Below the pieces are notes generated by a model. It was not told where the DNA came from. It did no database searches and saw only the letters and a list, made by a program, of their open reading frames with translations. Of a stretch of DNA of 50,267 nt, positions 33,549 through 42,153 are shown in pieces. The first letter of the stretch is position 1, and the number at the start of each line of letters is the position of its first letter. The translations under genes and the position numbers were made by a program. This stretch comes from a bacterium. GTDB lineage: Bacteria; Desulfobacterota; DSWW01. Location of the stretch: NCBI GenBank assembly GCA_028277985.1, contig JANQFG010000213.1:1-50267 (forward strand), in the 5' to 3' direction.

Positions 33549-33900
33549 GATCTTCCCCTCCTTCACCTCCGGCCTCAGCCTGGCGCAATTCCTGGTTCTG
33601 CATCTCCAACTCGATCCGGTGGGTGTGCAGGTCCTCGGTGGTCCTCAGGATCGCCCTGTGGAGAAGCGTGCACAAGGAACGACCGGCCCAGGAGCCTCCA
33701 CGGGGCTTGCCCATCACGCAGAGGCTCCAGGATTCATTAGAACCTGTACCGGCGCGGGCCTATTGGGGGGAAGGGTCTGAATCGACGGCACGGAAAATGC
33801 TGTGTGTTCTCTTAACGACGGTCCGGTCGGCTGCACAAGGCTCTGGAACCTGAAGCAAGACAACGCTTCGATCCGATTCACCCGAGGGTGTGCTTCTGTA
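33549..33900. other. Intergenic region rlmH-comF
   Basis: This 352-bp gap has a kinase-like remnant on the minus strand in its first part. From about 33720 to 33900 no gene or clear regulatory signal is visible. Confidence 0.5.
33560..33717 (-). pseudogene. Remnant of a PAS/sensor histidine kinase
   Basis: On the minus strand the frame reads ILRTTEDLHTHRIELEMQNQ followed by ELRQAE. The pattern 'L..H.IELEMQN.ELR.AQ' is the well known linker at the start of PAS-type kinases in this group of bacteria. Nothing else of the gene is present: to the right of the frame (upstream) no signal exists and to the left rlmH begins. It is likely the eroded start of a kinase gene. Confidence 0.5.
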
Positions 33901-34698
33901 ATGAGAGGCGAAGAGACGCCGCGTAACGTGAAGGCTCTTCTCGAAAGCTTCCTTTCCACCCTGTTCCCCTGCACTTGCCCGTTTTGCAGTAAACACGCCA
34001 TCGAGAAGTGGGAAGGCTTCTGTGCTCACTGTCTCGAAGGGTTCGAGACGATTAACGAACCGTTCTGTTTCCGCTGTGGTTACCCCCTTGCGTCAGCGGC
34101 CGGCGGCCTGGATCGCCCTCTCTGCGCCGCGTGCCTTTCGCCCGAAGCGCCCCACCCTCTCATTGTCCGCTCCATCGGCGTCTACTCCGGCAACATTCGA
34201 ACAGCGATCCTGCGAGTGAAGTTCGGCGGACAGGCCCCTTTGGCCCGCAACTTGGGCCGCTTCATGGCGGACCATTTCGACCGGTTCTTCCACCAGGATG
34301 GGTTCGAAGCGATTCTGCCGGTGCCCCTTCACCCGAAACGCCTCCGGGAAAGAGGGTTCAACCAGTGTGTCCGGCTTGCGACTCCCCTGGCTGCACGGCT
34401 CGGAGTCCCTCTGGATATCGGAGCGGTCGAACGGGTGCGTCATACCGAGCCGCAAAGCTCCTCGTCAGAGGCGGACCGGAGGAAGAACCTGAAGGACGCT
34501 TTCCGCGTGCGACGGCCGGAGCGCATCCAGGGACGATCGATTCTCCTGCTGGATGACGTCTACACGACCGGCGCCACCCTGCAGGAGCTCGGCGGCTCTG
34601 TTCTGTCAGCCGGAGCCCGGCGGGTCTGCGGCCTCGTTCTGGCCCGGTCCCCTCTTCCGCACGTGATAGGCCCCTTGGGAGCCTCGAGAGCAGGCTAA
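33901..34698 (+). CDS. comF: ComF family phosphoribosyltransferase-like protein
   Basis: This 265-residue protein has a Cys-rich N-terminus (CTCPFC, CAHC, CFRCG, CAAC, about residues 20-80), probably zinc-binding, and a PRTase domain with PVPLHPKRLRERGFNQ and the PRPP loop ILLLDDVYTTGATLQELG. ComF homologues work in DNA uptake in naturally competent species. The ATG at 33901 (MRGEETPRN) is chosen, as upstream codons lack family similarity. Its possible link with T4P-based DNA uptake is not shown by position here. Confidence 0.9.
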   Translation: MRGEETPRNVKALLESFLSTLFPCTCPFCSKHAIEKWEGFCAHCLEGFETINEPFCFRCGYPLASAAGGLDRPLCAACLSPEAPHPLIVRSIGVYSGNIRTAILRVKFGGQAPLARNLGRFMADHFDRFFHQDGFEAILPVPLHPKRLRERGFNQCVRLATPLAARLGVPLDIGAVERVRHTEPQSSSSEADRRKNLKDAFRVRRPERIQGRSILLLDDVYTTGATLQELGGSVLSAGARRVCGLVLARSPLPHVIGPLGASRAG

Positions 34699-34817
34699 AT
34701 TCGTTTTTCGTGTCTGTGGGGCCGTCCAAGCCTTCACGATAACCGCCCGTTTTGCCGATAACTATAGAGAGGGATGGTTGGGGCTGGAAAAGAGAAAGAG
34801 AAAGGAAGTCCGGGGAT

Positions 34818-36743
34818 ATGCGAAGCTCGATTGCGCAAGATCGTTCCGATCCATTTGCCGAAGGGGCCTTTTTCGAGACGACCCGAACGGTCTACAACCT
34901 GGAGCCTGATTACCGCAAGCCGTTGTTCAAGATGCCAAGGGAAGACCGGGCACGCATGTTCGGGCGACTCTGCTTTCTCTATGGCACCGATGTGGCGGAA
35001 CCCTATCTGTTGGAACTCGAACGGATACTACAGGTTCACGCTGCCTACAAGCCATCGGCCCGGATCGAGATGGAAAAGGGTTTTGACACGACGGAGCGGT
35101 TTACCGAAAAGGACATCATTCTGATCACCTATGGTGATCTCCTGAAAGGGCCGGAGGGATCTCCCCTCACTACGCTGGCCAAGTTCTGCAATACGTACCT
35201 GGAGGGTACGATCAACACGCTGCACCTGCTGCCCTTCTTCCCCTATTCTTCGGATCGGGGGTTTTCGGTCGTTGACTTCGAGACGGTCGACCCACGGCTC
35301 GGGACGTGGGAAGACATCGAGGACCTTGAGAATCGCTACCAGCTGATGTTCGACGGCGTGATCAACCATGTGTCCTCCAAGAGCCGCTGGTTCCAACACT
35401 TCTTGAATGGAGATCCTTTCTACGGCCGGTTCTTCATGACGTACAACTCGCCGGACGAGTTGACTCCCGAACAGAAGAGGATGATCTTCCGGCCACGAAC
35501 ATCCGACATCCTGACCGAGTTTCACACGATCAACGGACCTCGCTACGTCTGGACGACCTTTTCCACGGATCAGATCGACCTGAACTACAAGAACCCGGAT
35601 GTCCTGATGCGGGTCCTCGAAATCCTGCTGCTCTACGTCCGTCACGGGGCGGATATCATCCGCCTGGACGCCGTCACCTTCCTCTGGGCGGAACCGGGAA
35701 CCCGCTGTGTCCACCTCGAGGAGACCCACCAGATCGTCAAGCTCTTTCGTGACGTCTTGAACCTGGTGGCTCCCGGCGTCGCCCTGATCACCGAGACGAA
35801 CGTTCCCCACGAGGAGAACATCTCCTATTTCGGAAACGGCGGGGACGAGGCCCAGATGGTCTACAATTTCGCTCTTCCCCCCCTGGTCCTGCATACCTTC
35901 TACACCCAGGACACGGGAGCCATTTCCGGGTGGGCTCGAAGTCTCGAGGCCCCCTCGAACACCACGACGTTCTTCAACTTCCTCGACTCCCATGATGGAA
36001 TCGGGTTGATGGGTGTCAAAGGGCTCCTGTCGGAGAAGGAAATCGATTTCATCATCAGGACCGCCCGGGAATATGGAGGCTTCATTTCGTACAAAACCGC
36101 AGACGACGGAACGGAGGCCCCCTACGAAATCAACATTACATGGTTCAGCGCTCTCAACCGTGAGGGTAGTGGTGAGGATATCGCGTTCCAGGTCAAGCGG
36201 TTCGTTGCCTCTCGGGTGATTGGTCTGGTGCTGCAGGGTGTGCCCGGCATTTATCTACACAGCCTGATCGGTACTCAGAACGACATTGACGCGGTCCTTG
36301 CCACGGAGTCGAAACGGGACATCAATCGCACCGTGATCGACGGAAGCGCCATCGCCGAAGCGCTGGGAGACCCCTTTTCCAAATTGTCCCGGATCAGCCG
36401 CGAGTTCGGCAGGCTCATTCGCATCCGTACGAAGCGTCGCGCCTTCCATCCGAATGGTGGACAAGAGGTTCTGAGTCTCTCGTCAAGTGTCTTCTCGGTG
36501 TTGAGAACCTCTCCCGAGGAGGACCAGAGAATCCTCACGCTCCTCAACGTGACGGACCGGGCCTGCCACGTGGAAGTTCCGCTTTGCGATCTTGGTACAG
36601 AAGATCTCCGATGGTACGACTTGGTGAGCGGCGTCGAGTGGATGGCGGAAGAGGGTAAGCTCTACGTGAGTCTCGAGCCTTATGCCGTCGTCTGGCTCGA
36701 GCCGATGCTGAACGGAGGCGTCGAGGTTATCCCAGAGACCTGA
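34818..36743 (+). CDS. Sugar phosphorylase, GH13_18 (sucrose/glucosylglycerate type)
   Basis: This 641-residue enzyme is a GH13 (beta/alpha)8 hydrolase-fold protein of the sucrose phosphorylase subfamily. Catalytic residues visible: nucleophile Asp284 in IIRLDAVTFLW, acid/base Glu326 in ALITETNVPHEEN, and transition-state Asp393 in NFLDSHDGIG. The N-terminal ~100 residues are additional compared with bacterial sucrose phosphorylases (about 490-500). GH13_18 proteins of similar length include glucosylglycerate phosphorylases, so the substrate (sucrose, sucrose phosphate or glucosylglycerate) is undecided. ATG 34818 has an AGGAAG site. No sugar kinase or transporter is beside it. Its 3' end overlaps the convergent HDOD gene. 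Confidence 0.9.
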   Translation: MRSSIAQDRSDPFAEGAFFETTRTVYNLEPDYRKPLFKMPREDRARMFGRLCFLYGTDVAEPYLLELERILQVHAAYKPSARIEMEKGFDTTERFTEKDIILITYGDLLKGPEGSPLTTLAKFCNTYLEGTINTLHLLPFFPYSSDRGFSVVDFETVDPRLGTWEDIEDLENRYQLMFDGVINHVSSKSRWFQHFLNGDPFYGRFFMTYNSPDELTPEQKRMIFRPRTSDILTEFHTINGPRYVWTTFSTDQIDLNYKNPDVLMRVLEILLLYVRHGADIIRLDAVTFLWAEPGTRCVHLEETHQIVKLFRDVLNLVAPGVALITETNVPHEENISYFGNGGDEAQMVYNFALPPLVLHTFYTQDTGAISGWARSLEAPSNTTTFFNFLDSHDGIGLMGVKGLLSEKEIDFIIRTAREYGGFISYKTADDGTEAPYEINITWFSALNREGSGEDIAFQVKRFVASRVIGLVLQGVPGIYLHSLIGTQNDIDAVLATESKRDINRTVIDGSAIAEALGDPFSKLSRISREFGRLIRIRTKRRAFHPNGGQEVLSLSSSVFSVLRTSPEEDQRILTLLNVTDRACHVEVPLCDLGTEDLRWYDLVSGVEWMAEEGKLYVSLEPYAVVWLEPMLNGGVEVIPET

Positions 36744-37596
36744 AGAACCCCTGGATCGATTCGCGGGCTTCTTCCAGATGCTGCTTTGCGTCCTCGATCT
36801 CTGTTTCTCCAACCCTGAGGACTTTTCTGTCCTGTTCCGGGATGGCAACCGGCGTTAGACTCCCCCCCTCGCCCATGTCGAGGTTCTGGCAGAGTGCGTC
36901 CGTGAGTCTCAGCAGGGCCACGTCCACCTCATCGCCCTCCTCCGGGAATTCGGTCGCGTGGTGAACGGCGATAGGTCCGGTGATGACGGGTGGGATCTTC
37001 CATCGCTCGAGAAGCATGGCACCTACCTCGCCGTGGTCGAACCCGAAGACCCGCTGCTCAGCGACATGCAGCAGGGCCGTCTCCGGCCTTTGCGCCTCCG
37101 TCAGGGCCTCCAGAAAGGCCTCCCGGAAGAACACGATCAGGACGATCTTGCCGATGTCGTGGAGAAGTCCGATAACGAAGCTGTGCTCCTTTCCCGTCCC
37201 GGCCGCCCCTGCCTTTCCAAGTCGCTCCATGCCCTTTGCAACGGCCAGGCTGTGGGTCCAAAGGCCCTCCTCCGAGAAGCGGGAAGACCCGATTCCAGAC
37301 GGAAGGCTCTGCATGACACCGATGGACAATGCAAGGGAGCGGACCATGTTGAATCCGAGCAGCGCAACGGCGCGTTCGAGGGTGTCGATCTTCTGCGGGA
37401 AACCGTAGTAGGCCGAATTGGCCGCCTTGAGGATCTTCGACGTGAGCGCCGGATCATGGGAGATGATGTCTGCCACATTGGAGGCGCTCGTCGCCTGATC
37501 CTCCATCAGGTGCATGAGCCTGGGCAGCGCCGAAGGGAGTGTCGGTAGTTCTTCGATTTTGGAGTAGATCTTGGCCCGGAGTTGGTCCTTTTCCAT
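36727..37596 (-). CDS. HDOD domain protein
   Basis: This 289-residue protein is an HDOD domain (about 8-210) with LPTLPSALPRLMHLM, SAYYGF, LGFNMVRSLALS and FVIGLLHDIGKIVLI. HDOD proteins are signalling-output or adaptor domains in the HD superfamily; no enzymatic activity is assured. A C-terminal extension is rich in Glu. The ATG at 37596 has an AGGGGGA site. It lies at the 3' end of the signalling cluster and overlaps the phosphorylase end by 17 bp in convergent orientation. Confidence 0.92.
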   Translation of the reverse strand: MEKDQLRAKIYSKIEELPTLPSALPRLMHLMEDQATSASNVADIISHDPALTSKILKAANSAYYGFPQKIDTLERAVALLGFNMVRSLALSIGVMQSLPSGIGSSRFSEEGLWTHSLAVAKGMERLGKAGAAGTGKEHSFVIGLLHDIGKIVLIVFFREAFLEALTEAQRPETALLHVAEQRVFGFDHGEVGAMLLERWKIPPVITGPIAVHHATEFPEEGDEVDVALLRLTDALCQNLDMGEGGSLTPVAIPEQDRKVLRVGETEIEDAKQHLEEARESIQGFFRSLG

Positions 37597-37715
37597 CCTT
37601 GTCCCCCTTGCCCTATCTATATCGGCAGATTTCTCTCCGGGATGAATCCACCGACCCAACTCGGGTGAAGGGCGTTCCGCAACGATGATTCAGGCGATGG
37701 AGCACGGTTGTGTCG

Positions 37716-40661
37716 TCACCGGGAGGCTTGGATGCCCCGGATCGCCTCCATCAACTCCTCGCGTACGAGCGGTTTCTCCAGGATCCGGTCCGCGCCGAGC
37801 ATTTCTGCATATGGCAGGAGGTCCTCTTTCACCGTCTTGCCTCCGCCCGAGATGGCCAAGATGCCCACCTCGGTGGAGTCTTTACGGAGCTCCCGAATCG
37901 TCTCGAAACCGTCCGTTTCCGGCATGAAGATATCGGTAATCACGAGATCTGCAGGGTCCGAGGCCTGCATGCGAAGCGCCTCCTTTCCGTCGGAGGCCTC
38001 CATCACCCGAAACCCCTCCTTTTCGAGCATCTGGCGCAGCATCCTCCGGATCTGCTCCTCGTCGTCCACCACCAGGATGGTGTTTGTCTTGTCCCCGTTG
38101 CTATTCACGGCTTTGGACTCCTTCTCAGTATCTTCGTTGTCGACTGTTCCGTCTGTTTCAGGTAGCCAGACGGTGAACGTGCTGCCATGGCCCACTTGAC
38201 TAGCAACCGACATGGACCCGCCCACGCCCTTCACGATTCCATGAACCACCGACAGCCCCATCCCCGTCCCCTCTCCGGGTGCTTTCGTGCTGAAAAAAGG
38301 ATCAAATATTCGGTCCAGGACCGTCTTGTCCATGCCTCGGCCTGTATCCCGTACTACGAGCTTGAGGTAGGCACCGGGCCTGAGATCTCCGATCCCGGCG
38401 GCGGTCTGCGGGTCCAAGATCTCTTCGGACAGAGTCACCTCCAGAACGCCTCCCTCGTCTCGCATCGCCTGCTCCGCATTCGCACAGAGATGCATCAGCA
38501 TCTGATGGATCTCGACCGCGTTCCCCGTGACGATCGCCGACTCCGCTTCGAGACGTTGATGCATTCGGATCGTATCCGGAAGGCTCGTTCGAACGTGTTT
38601 GAGGGTCCCCTTGACGATGCGCTGAATCTCCAGAGGCCCCCGTTCGCGTTCCTCTTGGCGGCTGAAGGTGAGAATCTGTTGTACGAGGTTCTTTGCACGT
38701 TTCGAAGCGGAGAGAACTTCCTCCAGGTTCTCTTTCTGTATCGTATCTTCCGACGCGTCCGAGATGGCGAGTTCGGTGAACCCTGTGATCACGGCCAGTA
38801 CGTTGTTGAAGTCGTGTGCGATGCCGCCGGCCAGTGTGCCGACCGCCTCCATGTTCTGGGCTTTGCGCAACCGGGATTCGAGGCGACTCTTCTCCTTCCG
38901 TTCTACTATGCGTGGTGTAATGTCGATACCCAGACCGACCAGGAGAGGCCTCCCACCGATCGTCGCCTTCACGCCTCGATAGTGATACGGGATCGCTACA
39001 CCGGCTCTTGTCAGAAGACTGGTTTCAACATCCAGTTCACCTTCGAGAAATGCACTGCTGATCGCCTGCCGGACCCTGTCACGGTCCTCCGGCACGAAGA
39101 ACCGGTCGGGTGTCATTCTCTGAACTTCCTCGGTGGAGTAGCCGGTGGTCGCTTCCACGTTCCTGTTCCACAGCAGCGCCTTGCCTTCCGGGTCGAGCAC
39201 AAAGAAATTGCCCGGCAGGCTGTTCACGATCGAATCCGAGAATTCCTTTTCTTCAATCAGGGCCCCTTCCGCCTTCTTCTGATCGCTCACATCCACCAGG
39301 ATTCCTCGGAGACCCAGGACTTCGTCTCCGGAGAGGATCGGCGCAGACCGGACAAGGGCCGGAAATCGTTCCCCATTCTTCCGAATCGCGGTGTATTCCG
39401 TTCTTCCGCTCTGACCCTTCTCCATCCGCTCCAGCAAGGTCTCTTTGGCCCGCTCCCTGTCCTCGGGTGCGATCAGCTGGAAGGCGTCGAACCCGGACGC
39501 CAACTCCGCTTCTGAGTGGCCCGTTACGACAGAGGCATTCTGGTTCACGAAGACCACGGTCCCGTCCTGGTCTACTTCGAAGACGATTTCCGGAAGCAGT
39601 CCCGCCAAGTCACGGAACCTCTTCTCGCTTTCCTTGAGCTTCTCCTCCATCCGCTTCCGTTGTGAGATGTCCCGCACGATGCCCAAAACGTGGGGACCCT
39701 CATGGACATCAAAGGGTGTCATGACGACTTCGGTTTCGAACTGCTCACCATTGAGTCTCCGGTGACAGGACTCGAAACGCCATGTGTCGCCCGATATGAC
39801 CTCATCGAGCCGGCGGGCCCTTTCTTTGAGAAAAAGATCGCTCTCGACGATTTCCAAAGCCCCAAATTCCAGGGTCGATCTGCCTTTGATCTGCTCCGGT
39901 GTGCATCCGAGCATGTCTAGGGTTGCACGGTTGCACTCACGGATACGAAGATCCTCATCGACGACCTCCATGACCAGGATCGCGTCTCCCGCGCTCTCGA
40001 AGAGTGTCCGGTATCTCTTTTCGCTCTGGTCCAGGATCCGTTCGAACCGTTCGCGTTCCTCGATCTCCTTTGCCAGCCTCCGTCTCTCTTCTCCCATCGT
40101 CCTCTGGTATTCGTCCCGTATGCACTCGGAAATATAGGCGGTTCCGGAAACAACGAAGAAGGTCGCCATGAACAGAAGCAGGAAATCCGTGGGAGGGGGT
40201 TGGGTGCCGATCGCGTTAATGGGAACGACGAAGAATGGGACCCAGAGGACGGAAACGCAGAGGACCCAGAGTAGGCCCTCTCTTCTACCCAGCGTAAAGA
40301 GGCCGAATAGAGGAATCAACAGCAGGAAGAGCAGCCGGTTCGTGTTCCCGAGGGTTCCCGAAAGAATCACGAGATAGACGGAAAACGCCCCAAGAAGTGC
40401 GAGGGAACCGCGATAAACCCAGGTCTCGTTCCTGGTGGTCCTTAGGACGGACAGGAGCCACGACAATCCGACGAGCGTGCAGACGAGCACGGCCCCCCGC
40501 AGGTTCTCCTTCAGAGAGAAGTGGAGACAAGCGAAGGCGAGAAAAAAGGGCAGGAGAAGGGCCAAAAAGGCATAAGCGAACTGCCGGGTCCGCAACTCCT
40601 CCGAGCCCGCCTCGAATTCTCCCCGAGACAGGGAGTACCACCTTTCTCGAAACACGTTCAT
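37716..40661 (-). CDS. Membrane hybrid histidine kinase with three PAS domains and REC
   Basis: This 981-residue protein has about six N-terminal membrane helices (roughly 28-175), three PAS domains (about 220-340, 345-470 and 475-600, first containing YRTLFESAGDAILVM), HisKA with GGIAHDFNNVLAVITG as H-box, HATPase with HLCANAEQAMRDEGG, DTGRGMDKTVLDRIFDPFF and GTGMGLSVVHGI, and a C-terminal receiver with ILVVDDEEQIRRML and TDIFMPETDG. The ATG at 40661 overlaps the HDOD stop (ATGA). There is no HPT domain, so phosphate may pass to a separate partner in this cluster. Confidence 0.93.
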   Translation of the reverse strand: MNVFRERWYSLSRGEFEAGSEELRTRQFAYAFLALLLPFFLAFACLHFSLKENLRGAVLVCTLVGLSWLLSVLRTTRNETWVYRGSLALLGAFSVYLVILSGTLGNTNRLLFLLLIPLFGLFTLGRREGLLWVLCVSVLWVPFFVVPINAIGTQPPPTDFLLLFMATFFVVSGTAYISECIRDEYQRTMGEERRRLAKEIEERERFERILDQSEKRYRTLFESAGDAILVMEVVDEDLRIRECNRATLDMLGCTPEQIKGRSTLEFGALEIVESDLFLKERARRLDEVISGDTWRFESCHRRLNGEQFETEVVMTPFDVHEGPHVLGIVRDISQRKRMEEKLKESEKRFRDLAGLLPEIVFEVDQDGTVVFVNQNASVVTGHSEAELASGFDAFQLIAPEDRERAKETLLERMEKGQSGRTEYTAIRKNGERFPALVRSAPILSGDEVLGLRGILVDVSDQKKAEGALIEEKEFSDSIVNSLPGNFFVLDPEGKALLWNRNVEATTGYSTEEVQRMTPDRFFVPEDRDRVRQAISSAFLEGELDVETSLLTRAGVAIPYHYRGVKATIGGRPLLVGLGIDITPRIVERKEKSRLESRLRKAQNMEAVGTLAGGIAHDFNNVLAVITGFTELAISDASEDTIQKENLEEVLSASKRAKNLVQQILTFSRQEERERGPLEIQRIVKGTLKHVRTSLPDTIRMHQRLEAESAIVTGNAVEIHQMLMHLCANAEQAMRDEGGVLEVTLSEEILDPQTAAGIGDLRPGAYLKLVVRDTGRGMDKTVLDRIFDPFFSTKAPGEGTGMGLSVVHGIVKGVGGSMSVASQVGHGSTFTVWLPETDGTVDNEDTEKESKAVNSNGDKTNTILVVDDEEQIRRMLRQMLEKEGFRVMEASDGKEALRMQASDPADLVITDIFMPETDGFETIRELRKDSTEVGILAISGGGKTVKEDLLPYAEMLGADRILEKPLVREELMEAIRGIQASR

Positions 40662-41518
40662 TCGAGATCCCACGTGGCGATCACGTTCTGGAAATCCTCA
40701 CCGACCTTTTCGAGGAGATCCGGAAGTGCTTCCGGTTCGATTCCGAGCACCTGGAGAGAAGAAGGGTCCGGTTGCTGGATTTCCCCCGTTCCGTTCTCTG
40801 AGAGGGATCTGGAAAGAGCGTCACCGGCAAAAATGCTGTATGCGAGCCGGTCTTTCGAGGAATCTCCGTTTCCGCTGCCCTTCTCTGGCCAGTGATGGTA
40901 TTCGATCGCTTCACAGTAAGGTTTGGGGAAATTCCACCGGCTAGCGATCAAGCCGCCCACGTCAGCGTGAGTGAAGCCGATGACCTCTTGTTCCACTTCC
41001 CACCAGGAACGCGTATCCCCCTCGAGGAAGGCCCGACCGACCTTTTTCATTTCATCCGGCAGGTTCATCACCATAATGACCTTCCCGATATCGTGAACCA
41101 GGCCGCAGATGAATCCCTCCTCGGCAACCACCGTTCCCATGTGCCTCAACATGGCTTTGGACGCCACAGCACAATGGAGGCTGTGCATCCAGAGGTCCTT
41201 CATGTTCAGGACTCCGTTGAGGTCGCCACTGAAGAGCTTGCCGACCGATACCGCCATGGCGATGCTTTGAATCGCGTTGAGGCCGAGGATGAGAACGGCC
41301 TCTTTGACGGTCCTCACATCACGAGACATGCCGTAGTAGCTCGAATTTGCGAGCCGAAGCACTTTCGTGGTGAGGGGCGGGTCTTTTTCAATGATCGATA
41401 TCACAGTTTCCAGGGACTCGCCATCGTCATGCAGGACCCGATTGATCTGAGTAACCACGGATGGAAGGGTCGGTATGTCCTTTACCCTTCCGACCAATTC
41501 TTCTGCTTTGCTGGCCAT
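40658..41518 (-). CDS. HDOD domain protein
   Basis: This 286-residue HDOD protein has VKDIPTLPSVVTQINRVL, SSYYGMSRDVRTVKEAVLILG and FICGLVHDIGKVIMVM. It is a paralogue of the protein at 36727-37596, with the same helical pattern. A GGGAGG site precedes the ATG. Interestingly that site lies in a GGTATCAGG-type junction sequence. It follows the REC gene by 18 bp. Confidence 0.92.
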   Translation of the reverse strand: MASKAEELVGRVKDIPTLPSVVTQINRVLHDDGESLETVISIIEKDPPLTTKVLRLANSSYYGMSRDVRTVKEAVLILGLNAIQSIAMAVSVGKLFSGDLNGVLNMKDLWMHSLHCAVASKAMLRHMGTVVAEEGFICGLVHDIGKVIMVMNLPDEMKKVGRAFLEGDTRSWWEVEQEVIGFTHADVGGLIASRWNFPKPYCEAIEYHHWPEKGSGNGDSSKDRLAYSIFAGDALSRSLSENGTGEIQQPDPSSLQVLGIEPEALPDLLEKVGEDFQNVIATWDLE

Positions 41519-41536
41519 GATGATCCTCCCTGATAC

Positions 41537-42106
41537 CTACGGGGCGCCCTCGCCGGGTTTCTTCTCGAATGCTTCCAGAATCTCGGACAACTCCTGTTTC
41601 GAGCCCTCTTCGACCAGGATGAATCCTTGCTCGTCCCGGTCCACCTTTGTTATTCCAGGAAAGCGATCCTCGATCGAATTGAGCTCATCGGCCTGAAGCT
41701 TCACTGTCCGCAAGAGTTTCTGGTTCTCGGCCTCCAGATCGTATTTCTCCACGGCGCTCCGTATGGTCTGAATCAACTCGTGGTCGTCCCACGGTTTTGT
41801 GAAGAACCGATAGATGTCTCCATAGTTGACGGCTCGCATCGCGGCATCCAGGCTCGCGTGTCCGGTCAGCATGATACGAACCGTTTCCGGAAACCGGGCG
41901 CGGACCAGCTGGAGAAAATCAGACCCGGACATGCCGGGCATCCGTTCGTCCGAGACCACGACCTTGATCGGGTGGGTTTCGAGCAGTTGAAGGCCCTCAC
42001 CTCCGCTCGAGGCGGTGACCACCTCGAAGGGTTCGTCCGAGAGTGCTCGTCTCAGGGCTTCCAGGATGCTCTTCTCGTCATCTACGATCAGTACGTGACC
42101 CTCCAT
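41537..42106 (-). CDS. Stand-alone response regulator receiver protein
   Basis: This 189-residue protein has a receiver domain (about 3-125) with VLIVDDEKSILEALRRAL, Asp53 in VVSDERMPGMSG, and FFTKPWDDHELIQTI. The C-terminal ~60 residues contain a short coiled coil and an acidic end without a known output domain. AGGAGG precedes the ATG at 42106, so the earlier in-frame ATG that overlaps the upstream stop is less likely. It may relay phosphate or protein contacts to HDOD/HD-GYP neighbours. Confidence 0.9.
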   Translation of the reverse strand: MEGHVLIVDDEKSILEALRRALSDEPFEVVTASSGGEGLQLLETHPIKVVVSDERMPGMSGSDFLQLVRARFPETVRIMLTGHASLDAAMRAVNYGDIYRFFTKPWDDHELIQTIRSAVEKYDLEAENQKLLRTVKLQADELNSIEDRFPGITKVDRDEQGFILVEEGSKQELSEILEAFEKKPGEGAP

Positions 42107-42153
42107 TTCCGGTCCTCCTTGTTGCGTGCTCGTTTCGAACCGCGCGCTTCTCT

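Noticed and set aside
37624..37640. GG-N10-GC core upstream of the HDOD gene at 36727-37596
   Set aside because: Only the core bases fit; the remaining consensus positions (for example CAC and TT) are absent, so it is not called a sigma-54 promoter.
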